15,618 nt of DNA from Dehalococcoidia bacterium (lineage in GTDB: Bacteria > Chloroflexota > Dehalococcoidia > JAENJB01): positions 1 through 15,618 of the forward strand of contig JAENJB010000041.1 of NCBI GenBank assembly GCA_016844565.1, read 5' to 3'. Within the stretch, counting starts at the first letter, position 1; each line of letters starts with the position of its first letter. The translations under genes were made by a program, and so were the position numbers. Under the pieces are notes generated by a model that did no database searches, had not been told where the DNA came from, and saw only the letters and a list, made by a program, of their open reading frames with translations. Positions 1 to 7,767 of the stretch are shown one piece after another.

Positions 1-36
1 CGGTAGACGATGACCGTTCCTCCAGGAAATATCACC

Positions 37-1029
37 ATGGTCTCCGACGCCGAAGAAGTCTATTTCGAGCAACCACCCTATCGTCCTCCAAGCGAGTCGC
101 GCAGTTTGCTCATCCGCGCTACTAGAGGCTGCCCGTGGCATCGCTGTGCCTTCTGCCAGATGTACAACGATACCAGGTTCGAAGTCCGTACGGTAGAGGA
201 AGTAGAGCGCGACATCGAGGCCATGAGAAGGGTGGCGGACACTGTCCAGGAATTCGCCCAAAAGAACGGGTTCGCTGACAGGTTAGAGCATGTGGCTCTC
301 CATTTCGGCGTGCTCTGGATCCATGACGACGGTGTGAAGACCGCCTTCATTGGAGACTCCAACAGTATAGTCATGCGCACCGAGGACCTGGCCCACATTC
401 TGGAATTCCTCCGTCGGACCTTTCCGACCATCGAGAGAGTTACCAGCTACGGTCGAGCTCATACTGTTCTCCGCAAGTCTCCGGATGACTTGAGAAGGTT
501 GAGAGAGGCCGGACTGTCCCGACTCCACCTGGGTCTCGAGACGGGTGACGACGAGTTGCTCTCCTACATCAACAAGGGGGTAACAGCAGCGCAGATGACG
601 GAGGCGGGTAAGAGGGTAGTTGCTTCGGGCATCTCGCTATCCGAGTACGTCATCCTGGGACTAGGTGGCAAGGAAAGATGGGAGCAGCATGTTGACGGTA
701 CGGCCGCGGTGCTGAATGCTGTTAACCCCGACTTCATCAGGGTCAGGACTCTCATGGTCATCAATGGCACACCACTGGCCGAAAAACAAGCCCGCGGCGA
801 GTTCACGCTCCAGACACCCGAAGGAGTGCTCAAAGAAACGAGGCGCCTCATCGAGAAGCTTGAGGTCGGCTCCGAGTTCGTGAGCGACCATGTCTCAAAC
901 TATCTCAACCTCAGCGGCAAGCTTCCGGAGGACAGGGAACGTCTCTTGCAGGCCGTGGATGCTGTGCTGGCAACCCCTCCCGATGCCCGGGAGAGACTGC
1001 TGACGCCGGAGAATCTGAGGCACTCCTAG
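37..1029 (+). CDS. Radical SAM protein of unknown substrate, C-x4-C-x2-C type
   Basis: This is a radical SAM enzyme, expected to bind a [4Fe-4S] cluster and cleave S-adenosylmethionine; its substrate is unknown. The cluster motif TRGCPWHRCAFCQMY has cysteines at residues 32, 37 and 40 from this start. The first spacing is four residues instead of the usual three. Further along, GLETGDDELL and the segment around SEYVILGLGG resemble the barrel of the Elp3/coproporphyrinogen-oxidase-like radical SAM group. I chose ATG 37 because AGGAA at 24-28 sits 8 bases upstream. ATG 10 is also in frame and adds nine residues, and a TAG at 4-6 rules out anything earlier. The gene ends 26 bases from the convergent DUF116 gene, so it is not part of that operon. 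The family assignment is confident; the function is not known. Confidence 0.85.
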   Translation: MVSDAEEVYFEQPPYRPPSESRSLLIRATRGCPWHRCAFCQMYNDTRFEVRTVEEVERDIEAMRRVADTVQEFAQKNGFADRLEHVALHFGVLWIHDDGVKTAFIGDSNSIVMRTEDLAHILEFLRRTFPTIERVTSYGRAHTVLRKSPDDLRRLREAGLSRLHLGLETGDDELLSYINKGVTAAQMTEAGKRVVASGISLSEYVILGLGGKERWEQHVDGTAAVLNAVNPDFIRVRTLMVINGTPLAEKQARGEFTLQTPEGVLKETRRLIEKLEVGSEFVSDHVSNYLNLSGKLPEDRERLLQAVDAVLATPPDARERLLTPENLRHS

Positions 1030-1055
1030 GGGAAAGTGGACGATTGAAGACGGGG

Positions 1056-1496
1056 TTACACCCGGGAGCCAAGGGACAATGCTTGGAACACGCGTTCTTC
1101 ATCCACTTCCGTGTCAACACAGCCATCCTTCAGAAGGGGGATAATCACGATAGGCGGCATGTTGCCAGCACCGCCAGAGAGGTTCTTTACTCCATCAATT
1201 CCGGCTAGCAGCTCCTTGTCGCAGGCGACAGCGACAATACCGCGTGCATGATGGTCCTTCACGAATCGCAGCGCCATCGCCCCGCCGGCAGCGATGCATA
1301 CCCCCTTATAGCCTGCCTTGAGTGCCATCTGTCGAACCCGCCCGATGAAGCAATTCTCCGAGCAACTCTCAGGGCAATCGAGACCTGACTTGCCAAACTT
1401 GCCCGGACAGCTCTGACTCGGCCGCAGGCAGTGAGACAGAACAAGCACCCTTTCCGAGGGTGCAATAGCGGCCAGGCCAGCCTCGACTTGTGTCAT
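1056..1496 (-). CDS. DUF116 family cysteine-rich protein
   Basis: This small protein of 146 residues matches the DUF116 pattern as I remember it. It has a cysteine-rich N-terminal half (SHCLRP, QSCPGKFG, LDCPESCSENCFIGR), then an alternating beta/alpha core (GYKGVCIAAGG, GIVAVACDKEL) and a short tail with one more cysteine. The clustered cysteines suggest metal or Fe-S binding, but the biochemical role of DUF116 is unknown to me. I chose ATG 1496 because AGGAGAA at 1503-1509 lies 6 bases upstream. An in-frame ATG at 1547 with a weaker GGAG is possible and would overlap the preceding gene by 22 bases. It is the last gene of the minus-strand isoprenoid operon, 29 bases after the HpnH-like gene, so it may assist that enzyme; this is inference from position only. 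Confidence 0.8.
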   Translation of the reverse strand: MTQVEAGLAAIAPSERVLVLSHCLRPSQSCPGKFGKSGLDCPESCSENCFIGRVRQMALKAGYKGVCIAAGGAMALRFVKDHHARGIVAVACDKELLAGIDGVKNLSGGAGNMPPIVIIPLLKDGCVDTEVDEERVFQALSLGSRV

Positions 1497-1502
1497 CGGA
1501 AC

Positions 1503-1509
1503 TTCTCCT
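1503..1509 (-). promoter_or_regulatory. Ribosome binding site that decides the DUF116 start
   Basis: On the minus strand this reads AGGAGAA, 6 bases before ATG 1496. It is much stronger than the GGAG before ATG 1547, so the shorter DUF116 product is preferred. Confidence 0.6.
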
Positions 1510-1525
1510 GCTCCATTGACTTTAT

Positions 1526-2521
1526 CTATAAGCCAGGGAACTGCCATCTGATCATACTCCACATGCCAGAGAGACTCCCGGTGGCAGCATTTAAAGCGGC
1601 AGCTTCGAACCCACAATGGACCATGCAGGTGGCGCAACGCGGGTCCTTACCAACTCCGTAGCGGTCCCACCGGGTATTCTCGACCAGCTCATGGTAAGAC
1701 TGGCAGTACCCGTTGGTAATGAGACAACAGTTTTGCTTCCATCCCAGGGGGTTGCGTATGGGGTTACCCCACGGCACGCACTCCAGACGCCGTCGCCCAG
1801 CCAGAAACTCCAGGTAAAGGGGGCTGATGTGGAAGGGATAATTTGATCGCTTTTCGTACAATGGCCCGAAAAAGTCACCGATCTCCTCGCGTGAGAGGAA
1901 GACATCGCTTTCGACCGCATCACATCTGAAGGCGGGAGCTACAATAAGCCCGTCAACTTTCAGACGGGAAAGAAGCACAAAGAGCGTCTCGATTTCCCCC
2001 AGACTAACCCCCTTGTGCACGGTAGTGTTAGTGTAAACCAGGAAGCCAGCCTTCTTTGCAGCCTGTATCGCCAGGATGGCCTTCTCGAAGAGGCCGGGGT
2101 GACCGGCCATCCGGTCATGAGTCTCGGCCATTCCGTCAAGTTGGAACACGAAGCCAAAATAGGAGCTCGGTTTCAATCTGCTCAGGAAGTCCTCCGCAAC
2201 CAGCCCATTGGTGGACAGGTAGAGAAACCGTTTTCGCTCCAAGATCCCACTGATGATCTGCCCGATATTCGGATGAAGCAGTGGTTCGCCGCCGGTCAGA
2301 CACACCACAGGGGCCCCGACCTCATCCACCGCCGCGAGGCACTCCTCCACTGAGAGTATCCGCTCGAAAGTATCCTGGTATTCCCCGATACGGATGCAGT
2401 CCAGATTGGAACAAAATGTTGGTTGAAGCATCAAAGCCAGGGGAAAACGGTCCACCTCCCCCAGCTTGCTTTCAATCATGTACTTTATCAGAGAAAAGGT
2501 CAGACCCATGGGGAAAGCCAT
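1526..2521 (-). CDS. HpnH-like radical SAM protein with degenerate Fe-S motif
   Basis: The protein (331 residues) resembles HpnH, the radical SAM enzyme that adds a 5'-deoxyadenosyl group to a hopanoid, along most of its length. It has the N-terminal FPLALMLQPTF segment, SVEECLAAVDEVGAPVV followed by GGEP (77-80), STNG, FVFQLDG, and a C-terminal cysteine-rich DUF3463-like part (CVPWGNP, GWKQNCC, DPRCATCMVHCGFEA). The expected C-x3-C-x2-C is missing: residues 37-46 read CSNLDCIRIG, where the family has roughly C-N-L-x-C-x-x-C-G. Only the middle cysteine (C42) is in place. ATG 2521 follows the fni stop by one base, so translation is probably coupled. A longer open frame exists to 2728, but it lies inside fni and shows no family similarity. 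No hopene cyclase lies in the window, so the substrate could be another prenyl lipid. As written, the protein may be inactive. Confidence 0.8.
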   Translation of the reverse strand: MAFPMGLTFSLIKYMIESKLGEVDRFPLALMLQPTFCSNLDCIRIGEYQDTFERILSVEECLAAVDEVGAPVVCLTGGEPLLHPNIGQIISGILERKRFLYLSTNGLVAEDFLSRLKPSSYFGFVFQLDGMAETHDRMAGHPGLFEKAILAIQAAKKAGFLVYTNTTVHKGVSLGEIETLFVLLSRLKVDGLIVAPAFRCDAVESDVFLSREEIGDFFGPLYEKRSNYPFHISPLYLEFLAGRRRLECVPWGNPIRNPLGWKQNCCLITNGYCQSYHELVENTRWDRYGVGKDPRCATCMVHCGFEAAALNAATGSLSGMWSMIRWQFPGL

Positions 2522-2522
2522 A

Positions 2523-3593
2523 TCAGTCTCTTGGTATCCTTTCCAGAAGGGGAGAATATCGCAGTTCGCCCAGGCTGGCGGCACCGAGGCAAAACATGGC
2601 AACACGAAGCGTGTCAATAATCTCCGTAAGTATTCCCAGCACCGACTCAGACGAGGTATTGGCTGCTCTGAGGAGCGGAGAGGCGAGTCCTGCTGCCTCT
2701 GCACCGAGAGCGATGGCCTTGGCGACATCCAGGCCGGTACGTATCCCGCCGCTGGCGATGAGTGTCAATTGCGGAGCTCCGCGACGCGCCATTCCGATGG
2801 AATCTGCAGTCGGTATGCCCCAGGAACGCAGAAACGTTGCGATGCTCAGGGTCAATCCGCCGGCGCTCCGGAGCCGTTCCACCTCTCCCCAGGAGGTTCC
2901 GCCTGCCCCGCCAACCTCGATGCCGCCTACACCGACATCAGACAGTCTCCGGGCTACTTGTTCAGAAATACCCCAACCGACTTCCTTGACTATCACAGGA
3001 ACGGGAAGCTCCCGACACACCTGCTCGATCTTTGTCAGCAGGCCGGAGAAATCCGTGTTGCCTTCGGGCTGTAAGGCTTCTTGAAGAGGATTTAGATGAA
3101 GAATCAGAGCATCGGCCTCGATCATGTCCACCGCGCGCCGGCATTCATCTACGCCATAGCCATAGTTCAACTGGACAGCCCCGATATTGGCAAACAGCGG
3201 AATATCCGGCGCCACATGGCGCACCTGATAGGTGGAAGCCACCTCAGAGTCGTCAATCGCCGCCCTTTGGGAACCAAGCCCCATCGCGATGCCAGCTGTC
3301 TGGGCTGCCTCCGCCAGACGGCGGTTGGTCCGTCCCGCCACCTCGACCCCTCCCACCATAGAAGAAACGATCAGCGGAGCTTTCAACTGCTTGCCGAAGA
3401 GGCTAGAGGAGAGATCGATATCCGCCAGGCTGAGTTCCGGGAGAGCCTGGTGGAGGAAGCGGTAGTTCTCGAATCCCGTCGTCACCTGGTGGAATTGGAC
3501 ATCCTCCTCCAGATTGATGCGCATCTGTTCTTCCTTGCGGCGGCTGTTCGCCTGCCTCGCAAGACCGGTCATCCCATCGCGCTTTAGCGACAT
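2523..3593 (-). CDS. fni: Type 2 isopentenyl-diphosphate delta-isomerase (FMN-dependent)
   Basis: This enzyme interconverts isopentenyl and dimethylallyl diphosphate using reduced FMN, in the cytoplasm. The 356-residue length is normal for the family. Family signatures appear in order: RRKEEQMRINLEEDVQF (18-34) and TTGFENYRF (38-46), AxGLGSQR (103-110), HLNPLQE (166-172) with the Gln/Glu pair known to serve catalysis and Mg2+ binding, PEGNTDF (176-182), VKEVGWG (202-208), GGAGGTSW (228-235) and the FMN-phosphate loop SGGIRTG (281-287). ATG 3593 has AAGGGGAG at 3602-3609, 8 bases upstream. It lies between the polyprenyl synthase (18-base gap) and the HpnH-like gene (1-base gap), in an operon headed by dxs. 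MEP-pathway bacteria make both C5 isomers directly, so this isomerase probably tunes the ratio for prenyl-chain building. No lesion is seen. Confidence 0.95.
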   Translation of the reverse strand: MSLKRDGMTGLARQANSRRKEEQMRINLEEDVQFHQVTTGFENYRFLHQALPELSLADIDLSSSLFGKQLKAPLIVSSMVGGVEVAGRTNRRLAEAAQTAGIAMGLGSQRAAIDDSEVASTYQVRHVAPDIPLFANIGAVQLNYGYGVDECRRAVDMIEADALILHLNPLQEALQPEGNTDFSGLLTKIEQVCRELPVPVIVKEVGWGISEQVARRLSDVGVGGIEVGGAGGTSWGEVERLRSAGGLTLSIATFLRSWGIPTADSIGMARRGAPQLTLIASGGIRTGLDVAKAIALGAEAAGLASPLLRAANTSSESVLGILTEIIDTLRVAMFCLGAASLGELRYSPLLERIPRD

Positions 3594-3611
3594 TCTCCAT
3601 TCTCCCCTTGC

Positions 3612-4652
3612 TCAGAAGTCACGTTCCGCCAGGAAGCACGCAATCTGCTCCAGGTCTCTCCGTACCGCATCTGGCAGGTCCAGCCCTTCGATCTCCGAAA
3701 TGGCTTTGCGGCAATAGGTCGTGGCCATTTCCTGAGTGTAGGAACGGGCTTTCAATGCATCGAGCTCCTCAAGAACCGTTTTCAGGTCTGTATCATCAAC
3801 CTGCTCTTTCTGGTATATGGCCAGCAGTTCCTTCCTTGATTTCCCCGATGCCTTTTCCAGAGCATAGACCACCGGGAGGGATTTCTTGCGACGCCTGATA
3901 TCGTTGCCGTGGGGCTTGCCGGTATGCCTATCCTCTCACCAGATGCCGAGAATATCGTCTCTCATTTGAAAGGCGAGGCCCAAGCTCTGGCCGAAGTTCC
4001 GAAATCCCTCGATGTTGTCCTGGCTGTCCACACTCAACAATGCGCCCATCTCGGTTGCACAGCCGATCAGTGCCGCGGTCTTCCGCGCCACCATGTCCAG
4101 ATAGTCCGCAATGCTGATGTCGAGACGGCGCTCGTAACTGATATCGAGATACTGCCCTTCAATCATCCGGAGACAGCTCTCATCCAGGAGCCGCTGCGCC
4201 TCCAGTCGCTTCTGTCGTGAAACTCCGCACTTGTCCAGCCCCAGTATGACCAGGCTGGCAAGAACTCGCATAGCGCTTCCGGCGTTGATTGCCTGTGACT
4301 TGCCCCAGATACTCCATAAGGTCGGTCGATGATGTCGCTCTGTATCACTATCTTGAATGTCATCATGAATGAGCGAGTAGTGGTGCACCAGTTCGATGGC
4401 TACTGCTGCGGGGAGAATCCGGTGACGCTCGCCTCGACCGGCCTCGGAGGCCAGCAAGCAAAGGGTGGGGCGAAGGGCCTTGCCGCTGAAGCCGATAAGC
4501 GGTTTACCATGTTCATCCAGCCATCCGAGATGATACCTGAGCATGTCATATAACGGTAAGTCCCGACCGTCGAGGGCCATCCTCAGCCCGGCATCGATGT
4601 CATCTCGATACCGATCGAAGACTGCCGGCAACTGAAGGGTCTGTTCTCTCAC
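3612..4652 (-). pseudogene. Polyprenyl diphosphate synthase interrupted by an in-frame TGA
   Basis: Trans-prenyltransferases of this family (farnesyl/geranylgeranyl type) condense IPP onto an allylic diphosphate. The first aspartate motif is present (LIHDDIQDSDTERHHRPTLW), followed by GKSQAINAGSAM, and the second motif is DDILGIW. Directly after that Trp the same frame has TGA at 3936-3938. It then continues as EDRHTGKPHGNDIRRRKKSL and PVVYALEKASGKS to a normal C-terminus ending at 3612. Relatives have Gly here (GIWG), so a single GGA-to-TGA change explains it. Without readthrough the product stops after about 238 residues and loses the C-terminal helices. I chose GTG 4652, which overlaps the dxs TGA (GTGA); ATG 4712 lies inside dxs. 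It could be a pseudogene, a base-call error or a recoded codon. Chain length of the product cannot be told. Confidence 0.85.
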
Positions 4653-6535
4653 TGCTGGCTCACCGGGGCGCGCACCCAAAGTTCCGGGAACGCTTTCTTC
4701 ATTCTTCCACATATCCCCTCAGCGGTAAGGTCAAAAAGAGAGCGAAAGAGCTCCTGTGGACCATGCTCAATAAACTTATCGGGCAAGCCAATGCATTCCA
4801 CCTTCGCGGCTTCGCGAGATGAGCCTTCCAGCAGTTCAAGGACAGCGCTCCCGAATCCTCCCGCGACAGCGTTCTCCTCTACAGTCACCAATCTCCTGGT
4901 CTTGTGGGCCAGCCCGAGGATAAGCTCCGCATCCAACGGCTTGACATACCGAGCATCGAGCACAGCGCATCCTATTCCTTCCCCGGCCAATTGTTGAGCG
5001 GCTTCAAGAGCCGCATATACCAACGGACCGATGGCAATGATGCAGATGTCAGATCCATCCATCAGTTTCTGTCCTTTGCCTATCGGCAGCTCCTGCCACT
5101 CCGGCTGCATCGGGACTCCGCGGCCACTACCTCTCGGATAGCGCACCGCCATGGGACACCCGGCGTGGATAGCAGTGAACAATAGATGTTGAAGTTCGTT
5201 CTCATCCCTTGGCGCTGCCACCACCATATTAGGAATGGCCCGCAGATAGGAAATATCGAAGGCGCCCTGGTGGGTCTTGCCATCCTCGCCAACTATCCCG
5301 GCGCGGTCGATGGCGAAGACAACCGGGAGATTCTGGATGCACACATCGTGGATTAGCTGATCATAGGCACGCTGCAGAAAGGTCGAATATATGGCTACCA
5401 CAGGAATGAATCCCTGAGCCGCCAGTCCTGCCGCCATGGTCACCGCATGCTGCTCGCAAATGCCAACATCGAAGACGCGCTGTGGGAATTCCCGAGCGGC
5501 CGCCGCGAGTCCGGTACCCTCCAGCATGGCGGCTGTGATTACTACTACCCTATCGTTCTCTCGTAGCAAACGAACGGCGGTCTGTCCGAAAACCTGGCTG
5601 TAGGAAGGGACAGGGCTTTGGGCTCCGCCGTTGGGCGGTATTCCGTGGAACCTGATAGCGTCCGACTCAGCGGGTGGATAGTCCTTACCCTTCTTTGTCA
5701 CAACGTGAACCAGCGTTGGCCCGCTTTCGTAGTCACGCGCCCGGTGCAGCGCTGCCTCAAGCTCCCTCAGGTCATGTCCGTCTATCGGCCCGAGGTAAAC
5801 GAATCCGAACTGTTCCCAGAAGGATACAGGGAGCAACGCCCTCTTCAAACGACTCTTTATTTCCTTACTGAAAGCCCAGGCAGATCTACCCATTGGCAGA
5901 CGGGCAACCTGTCTCTTGACTCCTCCCTTGGCTTGTTCGTATCGGTAGTCCAGCCTTAGCCGGTTCATCAGACGGGCGAAGGCTCCTATGCTAGGGGAGA
6001 TGGCCATACCATTGTCGTTGAGCACTATGATTACCTTGGTGCCCAGGTGGCCGGTGTGGTTCAAAGCTTCGAAAGCCATGCCTGCCCCAAAGGACCCATC
6101 GCCGATAATCGAGACCACTTGATAGCTCTTGTTGGCCAGGTCCCGTGCCAGAGCCATTCCAAGAGCAGCGGAAAGGGAATTGCCGGCGTGGCCAGCGATG
6201 AAAGGGTCGTGTGGACTCTCCATCGGATCAGCGAAGCCAGACAGACCACCATATTGTCTCAGAGTGGTGAAATCCGGACGCCTCCCCGTCAACAGCTTGT
6301 GCACATAGCTTTGATGGCCTACGTCCCAGATGAGCTTGTCCTGTGGACTGCTGAAGACGCGGTGCAGCGACAGGGTCAGCTCGACCACCCCGAGGTTGGA
6401 GGCCAGATGTCCTCCGTTCTCCGATACCGTGCTGATCAGCTCGTGGCGGATTTCAGAGGCTAGCTGTTCCAACTCCTCCAGCGTAAGGCTCTGCAGGTCA
6501 TGCGGGGAACTGACGCGATCCAAAATAGTGGCCAT
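4649..6535 (-). CDS. dxs: 1-deoxy-D-xylulose-5-phosphate synthase
   Basis: DXS condenses pyruvate with glyceraldehyde 3-phosphate, using thiamine diphosphate, to start the MEP isoprenoid pathway. At 628 residues it has the usual length. Visible are GGHLASNLG (41-49), DVGHQSYVHKLLTGR (71-85), the thiamine diphosphate motif GDG (145-147) through NDN (173-175), IDGHD (251-255), and the transketolase-type catalytic Glu361 in FDVGICEQHA. The motif reads GDGSFGAGMAFEALNH, where many DXS have GDGALTGGMAFEALN. The start fits the family beginning (ILDRVSSPHDL), although the ribosome site is weak. It is the first gene of the minus-strand operon. Its TGA stop overlaps the GTG of the prenyl synthase by four bases, which couples synthesis of C5 precursors to their polymerisation. 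No lesion is seen. Confidence 0.96.
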   Translation of the reverse strand: MATILDRVSSPHDLQSLTLEELEQLASEIRHELISTVSENGGHLASNLGVVELTLSLHRVFSSPQDKLIWDVGHQSYVHKLLTGRRPDFTTLRQYGGLSGFADPMESPHDPFIAGHAGNSLSAALGMALARDLANKSYQVVSIIGDGSFGAGMAFEALNHTGHLGTKVIIVLNDNGMAISPSIGAFARLMNRLRLDYRYEQAKGGVKRQVARLPMGRSAWAFSKEIKSRLKRALLPVSFWEQFGFVYLGPIDGHDLRELEAALHRARDYESGPTLVHVVTKKGKDYPPAESDAIRFHGIPPNGGAQSPVPSYSQVFGQTAVRLLRENDRVVVITAAMLEGTGLAAAAREFPQRVFDVGICEQHAVTMAAGLAAQGFIPVVAIYSTFLQRAYDQLIHDVCIQNLPVVFAIDRAGIVGEDGKTHQGAFDISYLRAIPNMVVAAPRDENELQHLLFTAIHAGCPMAVRYPRGSGRGVPMQPEWQELPIGKGQKLMDGSDICIIAIGPLVYAALEAAQQLAGEGIGCAVLDARYVKPLDAELILGLAHKTRRLVTVEENAVAGGFGSAVLELLEGSSREAAKVECIGLPDKFIEHGPQELFRSLFDLTAEGICGRMKKAFPELWVRAPVSQQ

Positions 6536-6609
6536 AGCGACTACTCTTCAGGCAGAAGAGATGACCTCTCCGATGGAAGCACAGACAGTCCAAGCATAGA
6601 TTGAGTGTA

Positions 6610-6639
6610 ATCGTAGCGCCACGGAAAGGATCTTGTCAA
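6610..6639 (-). promoter_or_regulatory. Probable sigma-70-type promoter for the dxs operon
   Basis: On the minus strand TTGACA (6639-6634) is followed after 18 bases by TACGAT (6615-6610), which matches four of six consensus positions. Transcription would start near 6604, leaving a leader of about 70 bases before dxs. It is divergent from the plus-strand promoter at 6666-6674. Confidence 0.55.
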
Positions 6640-6665
6640 GGTCTGTTCTCTCGAATGCTGGCGGG

Positions 6666-6674
6666 TGCTATAAT
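6666..6674 (+). promoter_or_regulatory. Extended -10 promoter for the small membrane protein and tlyA
   Basis: TGCTATAAT is a perfect extended -10 element (TGn plus TATAAT). The -35 region is poor, as is common when the TGn is present. Transcription would start near 6681. The 213-base gap between dxs and the next gene holds only this promoter and the divergent dxs promoter; I see nothing else in it. Confidence 0.55.
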
Positions 6675-6748
6675 GGGACAATTCGGGACCCTTGATAAGC
6701 CGATGCGCTGCCGTGCGGTCGATAATGATCTCAGATGGTTGAGTGTTT

Positions 6749-6952
6749 ATGTCTTTTCTAAGGCGTTCCTTCCAGTATTTCATAGCCATTGTTACCCTTA
6801 TAGCCGGCATGCTGCTATTCTTCGTAGGAGGAGTCTGGTACTTCATGGCTGTCTTCTACCAGAATTCGTGGGGACTCGCACTCGTATCGTTTCTCCTGGG
6901 CCTCGGTCTCATCATCTTGTCCTATGTCCTCAAGCCGCGGAAGCTCAACTAG
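6749..6952 (+). CDS. Small two-helix membrane protein
   Basis: I do not recognise a family. The 67-residue product starts with a basic, amphipathic MSFLRRSF. It then has two hydrophobic stretches suitable for membrane helices (FIAIVTLIAGMLLFFVGGVW, and from about ALVSFLLGLGLIILSYVL) and a basic tail KPRKLN. The frame is open from GTG 6743; ATG 6749 is preferred although neither start has a strong ribosome site. It lies downstream of an extended -10 promoter and 21 bases ahead of tlyA, so the two are probably co-transcribed. Hydropathy, position behind a promoter and tight spacing support a real gene, but no homology is recognised. Confidence 0.6.
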   Translation: MSFLRRSFQYFIAIVTLIAGMLLFFVGGVWYFMAVFYQNSWGLALVSFLLGLGLIILSYVLKPRKLN

Positions 6953-6973
6953 CCTACCACAACTCGTCTGACA

Positions 6974-7720
6974 ATGCCCATGTCTAGACAGCGCATCGAC
7001 ACATTTTTGGTCAAAATAGGCCAGGCCGAGAGCCGCAGCAAAGCCCAGGCCCTGATTCTCGCCGGAGAAGTGATGGCAGATGGCAAGGCAGTTTCTCATC
7101 CGGCGCTGATGGTGACTGACAAGACGGTGGTAAAGCTCATTGAGAGACCACCCTATGTGAGCCGGGGAGGCATCAAGCTATGCTCGGCCCTGGACCACTT
7201 CGATCTCGACGTGACTGGCAAAGTCGCCATTGACGTCGGCGCCTCCACCGGCGGTTTCACCGACTGTCTGCTGCAGAGAGGAGCGAAGAAAGTATACGCC
7301 GTAGATGTCGGCTACGGGCAACTGGACTACAGGCTAAGGAAGGACCCTCGGGTCGTAGTGAAGGAAAGGATCAATGCCCGGTATCCTTTCCCTATTCCCG
7401 AGAAGGCGGACCTCGTTGCCATGGATGTCTCGTTCATTTCCGTGGAAAAGGTCATACCAAACACCGCTCTGCTTCTTTCCGAACGTGGCTTCCTGATTAT
7501 CCTCGTGAAGCCTCAGTTTGAGGTGGGGAAAGGAGAAATCGGCCGCGGCGGCGTGGTCAAAGACCCTCAGTTGCACGCCAAGGTACTCGGCCATCTCGTG
7601 GTCTGGGCGGTAGGAAACGGCTTTCGTATCGGAGGCCTCACGCCCTCCCCTATCATGGGACCCGCCGGTAACCGCGAGTTCTTTATCCTGCTGTGCCCCC
7701 AGCAGAATCTCCGGCAATGA
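6974..7720 (+). CDS. tlyA: TlyA-family rRNA (cytidine-2'-O)-methyltransferase
   Basis: TlyA proteins methylate the 2'-O of ribosomal RNA cytidines (16S and, in some bacteria, 23S). Many are annotated as hemolysins. The N-terminal 60 or so residues form an S4 RNA-binding domain (RIDTFLVKIGQAESRSKAQALILAGEVMADG). The linker VSRGGIKL (62-69) follows, then an FtsJ-like Rossmann methyltransferase with SAM loop DVGASTGGFTDCLL (87-100), DVGYGQL (111-117), MDVSFIS (150-156) and KPQFEVGKGE (179-188). The length of 248 residues is normal. ATG 6980 is an alternative start two codons in; no clear ribosome site precedes either, which fits translation following the upstream small gene. In many bacteria tlyA sits near isoprenoid genes such as dxs, as it does here on the opposite strand. 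No lesion is seen. Confidence 0.93.
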   Translation: MPMSRQRIDTFLVKIGQAESRSKAQALILAGEVMADGKAVSHPALMVTDKTVVKLIERPPYVSRGGIKLCSALDHFDLDVTGKVAIDVGASTGGFTDCLLQRGAKKVYAVDVGYGQLDYRLRKDPRVVVKERINARYPFPIPEKADLVAMDVSFISVEKVIPNTALLLSERGFLIILVKPQFEVGKGEIGRGGVVKDPQLHAKVLGHLVVWAVGNGFRIGGLTPSPIMGPAGNREFFILLCPQQNLRQ

Positions 7721-7767
7721 ACTGACACTGCACTGACTCCTCCAGCGCACCCAAAGCTGAGCCGAAC

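Noticed and set aside
1030..1055. Bidirectional terminator between the convergent radical SAM and DUF116 genes
   Set aside because: The 26-base gap has no convincing stem or T-run on either strand.
1526..2728. 400-residue form of the HpnH-like protein starting at 2728
   Set aside because: The extra 69 residues lie inside fni, lack family similarity, and ATG 2521 directly after the fni stop matches the usual family start.
2281..3084. 267-codon open frame on the plus strand
   Set aside because: It runs antisense to fni and the HpnH-like gene, is rich in Pro/Ser/Arg and shows no family motif: a shadow of G+C-rich coding sequence.
3936..3938. Alternative genetic code with TGA read as Gly
   Set aside because: TGA is the natural terminator of dxs, fni, tlyA, purF and the GalT-like gene at family-typical lengths, so a global reassignment does not fit.
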